Shown: one piece after another, positions 16,579 through 25,233 of the stretch
Position numbering within the stretch: position 1 is the stretch's first letter
Layout: each line of letters begins with the position of its first letter
Assembly (NCBI GenBank): GCA_937927975.1
Contig: CALEZT010000280.1
Coordinates: 1-60,183 of the forward strand
Source: an uncultured Phycisphaerales bacterium
GTDB taxonomy: Bacteria; Planctomycetota; Phycisphaerae; Sedimentisphaerales; Anaerobacaceae
DNA: 60,183 nucleotides
Direction: 5' to 3'
Translations under genes and position numbers: made by a program
Notes under the pieces: generated by a model
Told to the model about the DNA's origin: nothing
The model's input: the letters and a program-made list of their open reading frames with translations, nothing else
Databases searched by the model: none

Positions 16579-17952
16579 ATGGAAAGCATCTCACGTCGTC
16601 AATTCATCAGGGGCGTCGCCGCGGCAGGGGCTGCGAGTGTCGCGTTCCCGAACGTCATCCGGGCCCAGGGCCTCAACGAGAAGCTCCAGGTCGGATTCGT
16701 CGCGGTCGGTGGCCGCGCGGGTTCTCACACGGAAGCCTCGCACAAGGCCGGCCTTCAGTGCGTCGCGTTCGCTGAGGTGGACAAGAACCGCTGGAACGGC
16801 GTTCTGGGCAAAGCGGGCTGGGAGCAGGCCAAAGGCTACACCGACTGGCGGAAGCTGTTCCAGAACCACGCGAAGGAACTTGACGTGGTCTTCGTGTCCA
16901 CGCCGGACCACACCCATTTCGCTCCGACGATGACCGCGGTCTCGATGGGCATCCACTGCTACACTGAGAAGCCGCTGACCTGGTCGGTCCGCGAGGCGCA
17001 GTTGCTGACGGCCGCCTATGCCAAGAACCCCAAGGTCGTCACGCAGCAGGGCAACCAGGGCCACGCCGGCAATGGCTGGCGGCTCGCCTACGAGTACATC
17101 AAGGCGGGCGCCGTCGGCGACATCAAGGAGTTCCACACCTGGACGAATCGCCCGATCTGGCCGCAGGGCGGCGACCGTCCGGAAGGCTCGGACCCGGTCC
17201 CCGATACGCTGGACTGGGATGCCTGGATCGGACCGGCCCCGATGCGTCCGTACAAGGGCAACAGGGCCTACCACGACTTCAACTGGCGTGGCATCGTCGA
17301 TTTCGGCTCCGGCGCGCTGGGCGACATGGCCTGCCACACCACCGACGGCATTTACTCGATCATGAATCCCGGCTACGCCGCGACGGCTGAGCCGTTCATC
17401 ATGACCGGTCCCGTCAAGGATCAGTGGCCCGCCGGCATGGTGGTCAAGAGCACCTACCGCGCCAAGGACGGCCGACCCGGATTCAAAACCTTCTGGTACG
17501 AGGGCAAGGACGGAAACGGCCGGCCCTTCATGCCGGACACGCCGGAGGAACTCGAGGCCGATGGGCGTCAACTGCCGAGGACCGGCAACCTGATCATCGG
17601 CAGCAAAGGCAAGATGCTGGTCAACGGCGACTACTGGGAAACCCCGCTGATTATCCCCGAAGCGCGACGCAAGGAGTTCGGCCGTCCGCCGCAACTGCTC
17701 GAACGTTCCCCCGGCCATCACGAGGAATTCTTCATGGCCTGCAAGGGCGAGAAGCCGCGGGAGTTCAGCCAGTCCAACTTCAGCTATTCCGGCCCGATGG
17801 CCGCGAATATCCAACTGGGCAATCTCTGTGCCCGCGCCGGCAAGAAGCTCGAACTTAACGAGGCCGGCGAGATCACCAGCGATCCGAAGATCAACGAGCT
17901 GGCCTGGCGCGAGCCGCGCGAAGGCTGGGGTCCGCTGGAGATGAAGGTCTAA
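16579..17952 (+). CDS. Tat-exported Gfo/Idh/MocA oxidoreductase, paralogue 5
   Basis: 457 residues, with AAGGAG 8 nt before the ATG. Tat motif ISRRQFIRGVAAAG and a signal ending near Arg-Ala-Gln (residue 28). Rossmann strand LQVGFVAVGGRAGSH: the canonical Gly-x-Gly-x-x-Gly is altered to VGGRAGS. The acidic position after the second strand is AEVDKNRW, not CDVD. STPDHTH and TEKPL (EKP) are intact. The catalytic block is GDMACHTTDGIYSI. The C-terminus, PREGWGPLEMKV, is a variant of the shared tail. This is the most divergent of the nine tandem members in its N-terminal nucleotide-binding half, so its cofactor preference may differ; that is inference. Confidence 0.9.
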   Translation: MESISRRQFIRGVAAAGAASVAFPNVIRAQGLNEKLQVGFVAVGGRAGSHTEASHKAGLQCVAFAEVDKNRWNGVLGKAGWEQAKGYTDWRKLFQNHAKELDVVFVSTPDHTHFAPTMTAVSMGIHCYTEKPLTWSVREAQLLTAAYAKNPKVVTQQGNQGHAGNGWRLAYEYIKAGAVGDIKEFHTWTNRPIWPQGGDRPEGSDPVPDTLDWDAWIGPAPMRPYKGNRAYHDFNWRGIVDFGSGALGDMACHTTDGIYSIMNPGYAATAEPFIMTGPVKDQWPAGMVVKSTYRAKDGRPGFKTFWYEGKDGNGRPFMPDTPEELEADGRQLPRTGNLIIGSKGKMLVNGDYWETPLIIPEARRKEFGRPPQLLERSPGHHEEFFMACKGEKPREFSQSNFSYSGPMAANIQLGNLCARAGKKLELNEAGEITSDPKINELAWREPREGWGPLEMKV

Positions 17953-17978
17953 CCGACCTTGCCCCACGAAGTATTCGA

Positions 17979-18018
17979 TCAGTTCCCGGGTCGTTCTCGA
18001 CGACGGCCCGGGAACTGA
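17979..18018 (+). terminator. 12-bp perfect hairpin between paralogues 5 and 6
   Basis: TCAGTTCCCGGG (17979-17990) pairs perfectly with CCCGGGAACTGA (18007-18018); the 16-nt loop can add TCGT/ACGA. The tail ATGGTTCATAAGG lacks a T-run. Probably an attenuator or mRNA 3'-end structure. Confidence 0.5.
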
Positions 18019-18059
18019 ATGGTTCATAAGGATTGCCAAGTTCGGATGAGGTAAATCCC

Positions 18060-19460
18060 ATGAGAGGATCAGGCGAAACGATCGAACGGAGCTCAGGTCT
18101 GTCACGCCGGGAGTTGATGGGAATCGCGACCGCGGCGGCGGCCTTCAAGTTTGTTCCCAAACGCGTTCTGGGCGGGACCGGGCAGGACTCGGCCAACAAC
18201 AAGCTCAATATCGCCGGGATCGGCGTCGGCGGCCAGGGCGGCGGCAACATGAACGCTCTGAGCAGCGAGAACATCGTCGCTCTGTGCGATGTGGACGAGA
18301 AGCGTGCGGCAGGGACATTCAACAAGTTCCCGGACGCCCGAAAGTACAAAGACTTTCGCCAGATGCTCGACAAGGAACACAAGAACATCGACGCGGTGAT
18401 GATCGCCACTCCCGATCATTGCCATGCCCCGGCGGCGATCATGGCCATGAGAATGGGCAAGCACGTCTATTGCGAAAAACCCATGGCGCACACGATCTAC
18501 GAAGCCCGCCGGATGACGGAAGTCGCCAAAGAGATGAAGGTCGTCACGCAGATGGGCCAGGGCGGCCACGCCGGCGAGGGGCTTCGCCTGACCTACGAAT
18601 TCATTCACGACGGCGCGATCGGCGCGGTCCGCGAGGTCCACGTCTGGAGCGACCGGCCTGGCACGCCGGAGCGTCCATGGTGGCCGCAGGGCATTGAGCG
18701 ACCCACGGAGGTCGTCCCGGTTCCTGACGGGCTCGATTGGGATTTGTGGCTCGGCCCCGCCCGGTGGCGTCCTTATGCCAAGTTCTCCAACGGCCGGGGC
18801 GGCGAGGCCACGTACTGCCCGTTCAACTGGCGCGGCTGGTGGGATTTCGGCTGCGGGGCCATGGGCGACATGGCCGTGCACAACGCCGATCCGGCGTTCT
18901 TCTGCCTGGATCTCGACGCCCCGACGGCGGTTGAGGCCGAGACCAGCGGGTCCAACGACGAGACCCTGCCGAAATGGTCGATCATCACCTACGAATTCCC
19001 GGCCAAAGGCAATCGGCCTGCCGTCAAGATGGTCTGGTACGACGGCGCCAAGATGCCCCCTCGTCCGCCGGAACTCGAAGAGGGCCGCAAGCTCGAAGAC
19101 AACGGCATCCTGTTCGTCGGCGACAAGGGCAAGATGGTCTGCGGCGGCTGGTCCGGCCCGCCGAGACTGATCCCGGAATCGAGAATGAAGGACTACAAGA
19201 AGCCCGAGAAGACGCTGCCTCGTTCGCCCGGTCACCACAAAGAGTGGATCGATGCCTGCAAGGCGGGAAAACCGGAAATGGCGATGGCGGGGTTCTGGTA
19301 CTCGGGGCCGTTCACCGAGTCGCTGCTCGTCGGCAACCTGGCCGTCCGGCTGGGCCGGCGCGTCGAGTGGGACAGCAAGGCGATGCGCTCGCCGAACTGC
19401 CCCGAGGCGGACAACTACGTCACGAAGTTCTACCGGGCCGGGTGGAATCTCGTGTCGTGA
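18060..19460 (+). CDS. Tat-exported Gfo/Idh/MocA oxidoreductase, paralogue 6
   Basis: 466 residues, with GAGG 8 nt before the ATG. Tat motif LSRRELMGIATAAAAF. Rossmann fingerprint NIAGIGVGGQGGGN, CDVDEKRAAG, ATPDHCH, CEKPM (EKP). The substrate domain carries WSDRPGTPERPWWPQGI, DWDLWLGPARWRPY, a short insertion (KFSNGRGGEATY) before CPFNWRGWWDFG, and GDMAVHNADPAFFCL, in which the usual Cys before the catalytic His is Val. It ends FYRAGWNLVS. Predicted to be a periplasmic sugar oxidoreductase. The insertion near the active-site loop suggests a different substrate from its neighbours; that is inference. Confidence 0.9.
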   Translation: MRGSGETIERSSGLSRRELMGIATAAAAFKFVPKRVLGGTGQDSANNKLNIAGIGVGGQGGGNMNALSSENIVALCDVDEKRAAGTFNKFPDARKYKDFRQMLDKEHKNIDAVMIATPDHCHAPAAIMAMRMGKHVYCEKPMAHTIYEARRMTEVAKEMKVVTQMGQGGHAGEGLRLTYEFIHDGAIGAVREVHVWSDRPGTPERPWWPQGIERPTEVVPVPDGLDWDLWLGPARWRPYAKFSNGRGGEATYCPFNWRGWWDFGCGAMGDMAVHNADPAFFCLDLDAPTAVEAETSGSNDETLPKWSIITYEFPAKGNRPAVKMVWYDGAKMPPRPPELEEGRKLEDNGILFVGDKGKMVCGGWSGPPRLIPESRMKDYKKPEKTLPRSPGHHKEWIDACKAGKPEMAMAGFWYSGPFTESLLVGNLAVRLGRRVEWDSKAMRSPNCPEADNYVTKFYRAGWNLVS

Positions 19461-19517
19461 GGTATTGCTGAATTGACCCCATGTTCCGTACCATAGACTT
19501 CGGCACGAAGGAGACTG

Positions 19518-20879
19518 ATGGACAGGCGTGAATTCCTTGGTGGGGCAGCGGGCGTTACGGCCTTTACGGTTGTGCCGCGCCGTGTCCTCGCGGGATCCGG
19601 GCAGACGCCGCCGAGCGAGAAGTTGAACATCGCCGGCATTGGCGTGGGCGGGCAGGGGGCCGGGGATATCGCCAACGTGGCAAGCGAGAACATCGTGGCT
19701 CTGTGCGACGTCGATCGCAGACAGGCCGCGGAGACCTTCAAGCGGCACCCGAACGCCAGACAATACGCTGACTTTCGGGTGATGCTTGAGAAGGAGGGCA
19801 AGAACATCGACGCCGTCGTGGTGGCGACGCCCGACCACACGCATGCGGTCGCGTCCATGATGGCGATCAAGATGGGCAAGCACGTCTATTGCGAGAAACC
19901 CCTGACGTATTCGATGCACGAGGCCCGCGAGTTGGCGAAGGCGGCCCGCGAGGCCAAGGTCGCCACGCAGATGGGCAACCAGGGCCACTCGAACGAGGGG
20001 ATTCGTCTGATCTGCGAGTGGATCTGGGACGGCGCGATCGGGACGGTACGCGAGGTGCACGCTTGGACAACTCATGCAGTGTGGCCGCAGGGCATGGAGC
20101 GTCCGAAGGAGACGCGAGCTGTGCCGGAGGGGCTCGATTGGGACCTCTGGCTGGGCCCGGCTTCGCATCGGCCCTATCATCCCGCCTACGCGCCGACGCT
20201 ATGGCGCGGCTGGTGGGATTTCGGCACGGGCGGGCTGGGCGACATGGGTTGTCACAACCTCGACCCGGTGTTCTGGGCCCTGAAGCTCGGGGCCCCGACC
20301 AGCGTGGAGGCCAGTTGTTCGATCTATGTGCCCACGGTCACTTGGGACAAGCCCTTCAACAATGAGAGCTATCCGCAGGCGTCGATCGTGCGGTACGAGT
20401 TCCCCGAGCGGGAAGGGATGCCTCCTCTGGAATTGACCTGGTACGACGGCGGTCTGATGCCGCGAAGACCACCTGAACTCGAACCGGGTCGGCAGCTTGG
20501 CGACAAGCTCGGCGGCGTGATATTCGTCGGCGACAAGGGCAAGCTCACCTGCGGCAGCTACGGCAACAGCCCGCGTTTGATTCCCGAGTCGCGGATGAAG
20601 GACTACAAACGTCCGACTCCGAGCATCCCGCGATCGGTGGGTCATTACAAGGAATGGATCGAGGCCTGCAAAGGCGGCAAGTCCGCGGGCTCGAACTTCG
20701 ACTACGCAGGTCCCTTGACCGAGATGATCCTGCTGGGCAATATCGCGGTGCGGATGAGCTTGAAGACGCAGGAGAAGGGGCTTCGTCTCGCGTACGACGG
20801 GCCCAACATGCGGAGCACGAATCTGCCCGAGGCCAACGAGTTCCTCCATCGACAGTATCGGGAAGGGTGGAGCCTGTAG
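19518..20879 (+). CDS. Tat-exported Gfo/Idh/MocA oxidoreductase, paralogue 7
   Basis: 453 residues, AAGGAG before the ATG. Very short n-region: MDRREFLGGAAG. Rossmann fingerprint NIAGIGVGGQGAGD, CDVDRRQA, ATPDHTH, CEKPL (EKP). The substrate domain has WTTHAVWPQGM, DWDLWLGPASHRPYHPAY, GDMGCHNLDPVFWAL and an insertion SIYVPTVTWDKPFNNE. It ends YREGWSL. The coding 3' end and the first bases after the stop closely match those of paralogue 8, a sign of tandem duplication or gene conversion. Predicted to be a periplasmic NAD(P)-dependent sugar oxidoreductase. Confidence 0.9.
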   Translation: MDRREFLGGAAGVTAFTVVPRRVLAGSGQTPPSEKLNIAGIGVGGQGAGDIANVASENIVALCDVDRRQAAETFKRHPNARQYADFRVMLEKEGKNIDAVVVATPDHTHAVASMMAIKMGKHVYCEKPLTYSMHEARELAKAAREAKVATQMGNQGHSNEGIRLICEWIWDGAIGTVREVHAWTTHAVWPQGMERPKETRAVPEGLDWDLWLGPASHRPYHPAYAPTLWRGWWDFGTGGLGDMGCHNLDPVFWALKLGAPTSVEASCSIYVPTVTWDKPFNNESYPQASIVRYEFPEREGMPPLELTWYDGGLMPRRPPELEPGRQLGDKLGGVIFVGDKGKLTCGSYGNSPRLIPESRMKDYKRPTPSIPRSVGHYKEWIEACKGGKSAGSNFDYAGPLTEMILLGNIAVRMSLKTQEKGLRLAYDGPNMRSTNLPEANEFLHRQYREGWSL

Positions 20880-20963
20880 GAATTGACTATCGAGTATCGA
20901 CTACTGACGATTTCAGAGGGTCTGTCATCGAGTCCGGGTGGCAGCGACAAGCGCAGCTTGTCG
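20880..20963. repeat. GACTATCGA repeat and 8-bp hairpin between paralogues 7 and 8
   Basis: GACTATCGAGTATCGACTA follows the stop codon directly (20885-20903). A perfect hairpin CGACAAGC/GCTTGTCG with a 3-nt loop lies at 20947-20965. A related GACTATCGACTATC tract follows paralogue 8. Confidence 0.5.
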
Positions 20964-20988
20964 ATGGCGATGAATGAAGGGGATAGAA

Positions 20989-22347
20989 ATGAGCGCTGAG
21001 AACACGCAAGGAGAAGGACGGTTGTCGCGACGGGATTTCGTGGGGACAGCGGCCGCGGTTGCGGCGTTCACCGTTGTGCCTCGACATGTCTTGGGCGGAG
21101 CCGGCAATACCGCGCCCAGCGACAAGCTCAACATCGCCGGCATCGGCATTGGCGGTCGCGGCGAGGGGGACTTGGACGAGTGTCGCAGCGAGAACATCGT
21201 CGCTCTGTGCGATGTCGATGAAGGCTATGCAGGAAGAGTCTTCACGAAATATCCGAACGCCAAGAAGTGGACGGACTTCCGCGAGATGCTCGACAAGCAG
21301 AAGGACATCGACGCGGTGATCATCGCCACGCCGGACCATCTGCATGCGGTCATCGCGATGGCTGCGATCAAACGCGGCAAGCACGTCTACTGCGAGAAGC
21401 CGCTGACGCACTGCATCTGGGAAGCCCGCCAACTGACGCTGGCCGCTCGCGAGGCGAAGGTGGCGACGCAGCTCGGCAACCAGGGCCAGGCCACCGAGGG
21501 CAATCGACTGGTCTCGGAGATCCTCTGGGACAACGCGATCGGTCCGGTCCGCGAGGTCCATGCCTGGTGCAACCGGCCCATTTCGCCCCGCGGCGTCGGC
21601 CGCCCACAGGACACGCCGGAAGTGCCCAGGACGTTGAATTGGGACTTGTGGCTGGGACCCGCGAAGCATCGCCCCTACCATCCGGCTTATACCCCGTTCA
21701 GTTGGCGGGGTTGGTGGGATTTCGGCACCGGCGTCCTCGGCGACATCGGTTGTCATCAGCTCGACCCGGTCTTCCGGGCTTTGAAGTTGGGCTATCCTCT
21801 GTCGGTCGAGGCCTGCTCGAGCAACATGGATGAACCGGCCGCGGTGAAGGAACAGACCGCTCCCAAGGCCTCGATCGTTCGGTTCGAATTCCCCGAACGG
21901 GAGGGGATGCCTCCGCTGAAACTGACCTGGTATGACGGCGGTCTGATGCCGGCAAGGCCGCCGGAATTGGAGGAAGGCCGCAAGTTCGGCGAGGCCGACG
22001 ATAATCTGTTCATCGGCGACAAGGGCAAGATGCTGGGCTATCGTTTGATCCCCGAGGTTCGGATGAAGGAGTATGGCAGGCCACCCCAGAAGATCGAGCG
22101 TTCGCCAGGCCATCACAAGGAGTGGCTCGACGCCTGCAAGGGCGGCAAACCCGCGAGGGCCAATTTCGACTGGGCCGGACCTCTGACGGAGGTCGTTTTG
22201 CTGGGCAATGTCGCCCTCAAGATGGAGAGACAGCTCTACGAAAAGGGCATCAAGCTACGCTACGACGGCCCGAACATGCAGGTGACCAATCTACCCGAGG
22301 CCAACAAGTACATCCGCAACGAGTATCGCGAAGGGTGGAGCCTGTAG
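20989..22347 (+). CDS. Tat-exported Gfo/Idh/MocA oxidoreductase, paralogue 8
   Basis: 452 residues from the ATG at 20989 (AGGGG 6 nt upstream); an ATG at 20974 is in frame but less well placed. Tat motif [16 protein letters not shown]. Rossmann fingerprint NIAGIGIGGRGEGD, CDVDEGYAG, ATPDHLH, CEKPL (EKP). The substrate domain has WCNRPISPRGVGRP (changed from the usual PVWPQG), NWDLWLGPAKHRPYHPAY and GDIGCHQLDPVFRAL with the predicted catalytic His. It ends YREGWSL. Close to paralogues 7 and 9. Predicted to be a periplasmic sugar oxidoreductase. Confidence 0.9.
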   Translation: MSAENTQGEGRLSRRDFVGTAAAVAAFTVVPRHVLGGAGNTAPSDKLNIAGIGIGGRGEGDLDECRSENIVALCDVDEGYAGRVFTKYPNAKKWTDFREMLDKQKDIDAVIIATPDHLHAVIAMAAIKRGKHVYCEKPLTHCIWEARQLTLAAREAKVATQLGNQGQATEGNRLVSEILWDNAIGPVREVHAWCNRPISPRGVGRPQDTPEVPRTLNWDLWLGPAKHRPYHPAYTPFSWRGWWDFGTGVLGDIGCHQLDPVFRALKLGYPLSVEACSSNMDEPAAVKEQTAPKASIVRFEFPEREGMPPLKLTWYDGGLMPARPPELEEGRKFGEADDNLFIGDKGKMLGYRLIPEVRMKEYGRPPQKIERSPGHHKEWLDACKGGKPARANFDWAGPLTEVVLLGNVALKMERQLYEKGIKLRYDGPNMQVTNLPEANKYIRNEYREGWSL

Positions 22348-22372
22348 GAATCGACTATCGACTATCTGCAGA
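22348..22372. repeat. GACTATCGA repeat after paralogue 8
   Basis: GAATCGACTATCGACTATC directly follows the stop codon and matches the tract after paralogue 7. The rest of the gap to 22451 shows nothing distinctive apart from a weak TTGGAC-17-TGTAAC promoter-like pair. Confidence 0.45.
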
Positions 22373-22451
22373 CGCCCCTGATTGGACACTGAGGCTGCAC
22401 CGATTGTAACGAACGCGTCCATGGCGCAATCATTGAATTAGGAGTAGTGCC

Positions 22452-23804
22452 GTGAAACAGCAGAAGATGACACGACGTGGGTTCATGGGTACGGCGGCGG
22501 CCGGCGTGGCGGCCTTTACGGTGGTTCCCCGCCATGTGGTGGCCGGTTCGGGCGATGCGGCCCCCAGCGAGAAGATCAACATCGCCGGGGTCGGCATCGG
22601 CGGCCAGGGCGGCCACGATATCAACCAGCTCGCCAGCCAGAACATTGTGGCGCTGTGCGACGTGGACTGGCGGCAAGCCAGGGGGATATTCGACCGCTAT
22701 CCTAACGCCAAGCGGTATAAGGACTTCCGCGAGATGCTCGACAAGGAGGATAAGAACATCGACGGAGTCGTCGTGGGAACGCCCGATCATACGCACGCGA
22801 TCGTGTCCATGGCCGCGATCAAGCGAGGCAAGCACGTATACTGTGAGAAACCGCTGACGCACACGGTCCGCGAGGCCAGGCTGCTGGCCGACGCCGCCCG
22901 CGAGGCGAAGGTCGCGACCCAGATGGGCAATCAGGGCCAGGCCTCCGAGGAGACCCGCCTGCTGTGCGAGACGATCTGGGACGGCGCGATCGGCCAGGTC
23001 CGCGAGGTGCACGTCTGGACCGACCGGCCGCTTAATGGAATCAACAAATGGTACTGGCCGCAGGGCGTGGACCGGCCGTCGGCGCAGGATCAGATCCCTG
23101 AGACGCTCGACTGGGATCTCTGGCTCGGACCGGCGCCGATGCGTCCCTACGCGAACCGGGTCTATCACCCCTTCGTCTGGCGGGGTTGGTGGGATTACGG
23201 CACCGGCGCCCTGGGCGATATCGGTTGCCACAGCATGGACCCGGTGTTCCGCGCCTTGAAGCTCGGATATCCGACGAGCGTGGAAGCCGCATGCACGCTG
23301 GTGAACAACGAGACCTATCCGGTGGCGTCCCGCGTCACATACCAATTTCCCGCCCGCGGGGACCTGGCTCCGGTGACTCTGCACTGGTACGACGGCGGCA
23401 TGAAACCGCCTCGACCCGCTGAACTGGAGGACGGTCGCAAGTGGGACACCAATGGCCAGCTCTACGTCGGCGACAAGGGCAAGATGCTCGGCTGCCGTCT
23501 GATCCCCGAAGCCCGGCAGAAGGAGTACGGCAAACCTCCGCAGAAGCTGGAGCGTTCGATCGGCCACTATATGGAGTGGGTAGTCGCCTGCAAGGGCGGC
23601 AAGCCCGCCGGCTCGAACTTCCCCGATCATGCGGGTCTGCTGGCACAGGTGGTCTTGATGGGCAACATCGCGTTGCGTCCGGCCCTGAAGGACAAGATGC
23701 TCGGCACGAAGCTCTTCTGGGACGCCAAAGAGTTCAAGTTCACGAATATCCCCGAGGCCAACCAGTACCTGACCAAAGAGTACCGGCAAGGCTGGGCGAT
23801 CTGA
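22452..23804 (+). CDS. Tat-exported Gfo/Idh/MocA oxidoreductase, paralogue 9
   Basis: 450 residues; GTG start with AGGAG 7 nt upstream. Tat motif MTRRGFMGTAAAGVAAF. Rossmann fingerprint NIAGVGIGGQGGHD, CDVDWRQA, GTPDHTH, CEKPL (EKP). The substrate domain has WTDRPLNGINKWYWPQGVDRP (an expanded loop), DWDLWLGPAPMRPY and GDIGCHSMDPVFRAL with the predicted catalytic His. It ends YRQGWAI. Only 17 nt separate it from paralogue 10, so the two are almost certainly cotranscribed. Predicted to be a periplasmic NAD(P)-dependent sugar oxidoreductase. Confidence 0.9.
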   Translation: MKQQKMTRRGFMGTAAAGVAAFTVVPRHVVAGSGDAAPSEKINIAGVGIGGQGGHDINQLASQNIVALCDVDWRQARGIFDRYPNAKRYKDFREMLDKEDKNIDGVVVGTPDHTHAIVSMAAIKRGKHVYCEKPLTHTVREARLLADAAREAKVATQMGNQGQASEETRLLCETIWDGAIGQVREVHVWTDRPLNGINKWYWPQGVDRPSAQDQIPETLDWDLWLGPAPMRPYANRVYHPFVWRGWWDYGTGALGDIGCHSMDPVFRALKLGYPTSVEAACTLVNNETYPVASRVTYQFPARGDLAPVTLHWYDGGMKPPRPAELEDGRKWDTNGQLYVGDKGKMLGCRLIPEARQKEYGKPPQKLERSIGHYMEWVVACKGGKPAGSNFPDHAGLLAQVVLMGNIALRPALKDKMLGTKLFWDAKEFKFTNIPEANQYLTKEYRQGWAI

Positions 23805-23821
23805 TGAAGGAAGGATCGGCA

Positions 23822-25189
23822 ATGACCGAGTCAATCGATAGAAGGGCGTTCCTGGGCGGCGCTGCAGGCGCCGTCGCGGCGTTCACAGTCGTGCCCAGCC
23901 ACGTGCTGGCGGGCGCCGCGGGGCAGCGGCCCAGCGACAAGCTCAATCTGGCTGCCATCGGTATCGGCGGCATGGGCTCCGCCAACATCAACGCATGCAG
24001 CAGCGAGAACTTCGTCGCGCTGTGCGACGTCGACGATGGGCACGCCGGCAAGGTGTTCAACAGGTTCCCCAACGCCGGGAAGTACAAAGACTTCCGCGTT
24101 ATGCTCGACAAAGAGGACAAGAATATCGACGGCGTAGTCGTCGCGACGCCCGACCACACGCACGGCGTGGTGGGCATGGCCTGCATCCAGCATGGCAAGC
24201 ACGTTTACATGCAGAAGCCGTTGGCGCACTCGATCTGGGAGGTGCGAAAGCTCACCGAAGCCGCGCGAGAGGCCAAGGTCCAGACGCAAATGGGCAACCA
24301 GGGCCACTCCTCCGACGAGATCCGCATGCTCTGGGAGTGGATCGCCGATGGCGCGATCGGCCCGGTTCACGAGGTCTACGCATGGACCGACCGTCCGGTC
24401 GGCGGCGATCCGTGGTCGGACTTCCCGATCATGGCAAGGCCGAAGGATACTCCGGATGTTCCCAAGACGCTTGACTGGGATTTGTGGCTGGGCCCGGCCC
24501 CGTATCGGTCGTATAACCCAATCTATCACCCCATGTCATGGCGGGGTTTCTGGGATTTCGGCACCGGCGCTCTGGGCGACATGGGTTGCCATATCGTCGA
24601 TCCGGCGTTCTGGGTGCTCCAACTCGGCCAGCCCACGCGGGTCGAAGCGACGACTACGCACTACCAGCCGGATGTGGCGGCCGAGACGTTCCCAAGGGCG
24701 TCGATCATCCGGTACGAATTCCCCGCGCGGGGAGACATGCCGCCGGTTAAGCTCACCTGGACGGACGGACGGCTGATGCCGCCTCGGCCCAGAGACCTGG
24801 AGCCCGGCCGCAGACTGGACGGCAGCGGCGCCCTGTTCATCGGCGAAAAAGGCACGATCATGCACGGCTCGCACGGCGCCGGCGGTCTTCGGATCATTCC
24901 CGAGACGAAGATGAGGGCCTACAAACGACCCGAGAAGACGCTCCCGCGAGTCAAAGGCGGCCAGAGCGGACACGAGCAGGACTGGATTCGCGCCTGCAAG
25001 GACGGCAAGCCCGCCAGTTCGAGCTTCGAATACGGCGGGCCGCTGACCGAGATGGTTCTGCTGGGCGTGCTGGCTATGCGGTTCAAGGATATGCCGCTCG
25101 AGTGGGATCCGGTGAATCTGAAGGTGACGAATCTGCCTGAAGCGGATAAGCTGATCCGTCCGCCGTTTCGTGACGGATGGGTCCTTTGA
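23822..25189 (+). CDS. Tat-exported Gfo/Idh/MocA oxidoreductase, paralogue 10
   Basis: 455 residues from the ATG at 23822, preceded by AAGGAAGGATCGGCA. Tat motif IDRRAFLGGAAGAVAAF. Rossmann fingerprint NLAAIGIGGMGSAN, CDVDDGHAG, ATPDHTH, and MQKPL (QKP instead of EKP). The substrate domain has WTDRPVGGDPWSDFP, with the usual Trp-Pro-Gln-Gly replaced, DWDLWLGPAPYRSY, and GDMGCHIVDPAFWVL with the predicted catalytic His. It ends FRDGWVL. The altered loop and the Gln variant set it apart from paralogues 7-9. Predicted to be a periplasmic sugar oxidoreductase with its own substrate. Confidence 0.9.
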   Translation: MTESIDRRAFLGGAAGAVAAFTVVPSHVLAGAAGQRPSDKLNLAAIGIGGMGSANINACSSENFVALCDVDDGHAGKVFNRFPNAGKYKDFRVMLDKEDKNIDGVVVATPDHTHGVVGMACIQHGKHVYMQKPLAHSIWEVRKLTEAAREAKVQTQMGNQGHSSDEIRMLWEWIADGAIGPVHEVYAWTDRPVGGDPWSDFPIMARPKDTPDVPKTLDWDLWLGPAPYRSYNPIYHPMSWRGFWDFGTGALGDMGCHIVDPAFWVLQLGQPTRVEATTTHYQPDVAAETFPRASIIRYEFPARGDMPPVKLTWTDGRLMPPRPRDLEPGRRLDGSGALFIGEKGTIMHGSHGAGGLRIIPETKMRAYKRPEKTLPRVKGGQSGHEQDWIRACKDGKPASSSFEYGGPLTEMVLLGVLAMRFKDMPLEWDPVNLKVTNLPEADKLIRPPFRDGWVL

Positions 25190-25222
25190 TGGATGAAGGA
25201 TGATTGTTGATTGATACTTGAG
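25190..25222. repeat. TGATTGTTGATTGAT-type repeat in the gap before paralogue 11
   Basis: Degenerate TGATGGATGAAGGATGATTG followed by TTGATTGATAC fills most of the 44-nt gap. It is related to the tract that encodes the pseudopilin leader at 999-1032. Confidence 0.5.
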
Positions 25223-25233
25223 AGGGCTTTGCT

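Noticed and set aside
19471..19500. TTGACC as a -35 box upstream of paralogue 7
   Set aside because: The only -10-like sequence, TACCAT, is about 10 nt away, which is too close.
18102..20180. Minus-strand open frame of 692 codons spanning two oxidoreductases
   Set aside because: It is antisense to two genes with intact Tat signals and Rossmann motifs and crosses their intergenic gap.
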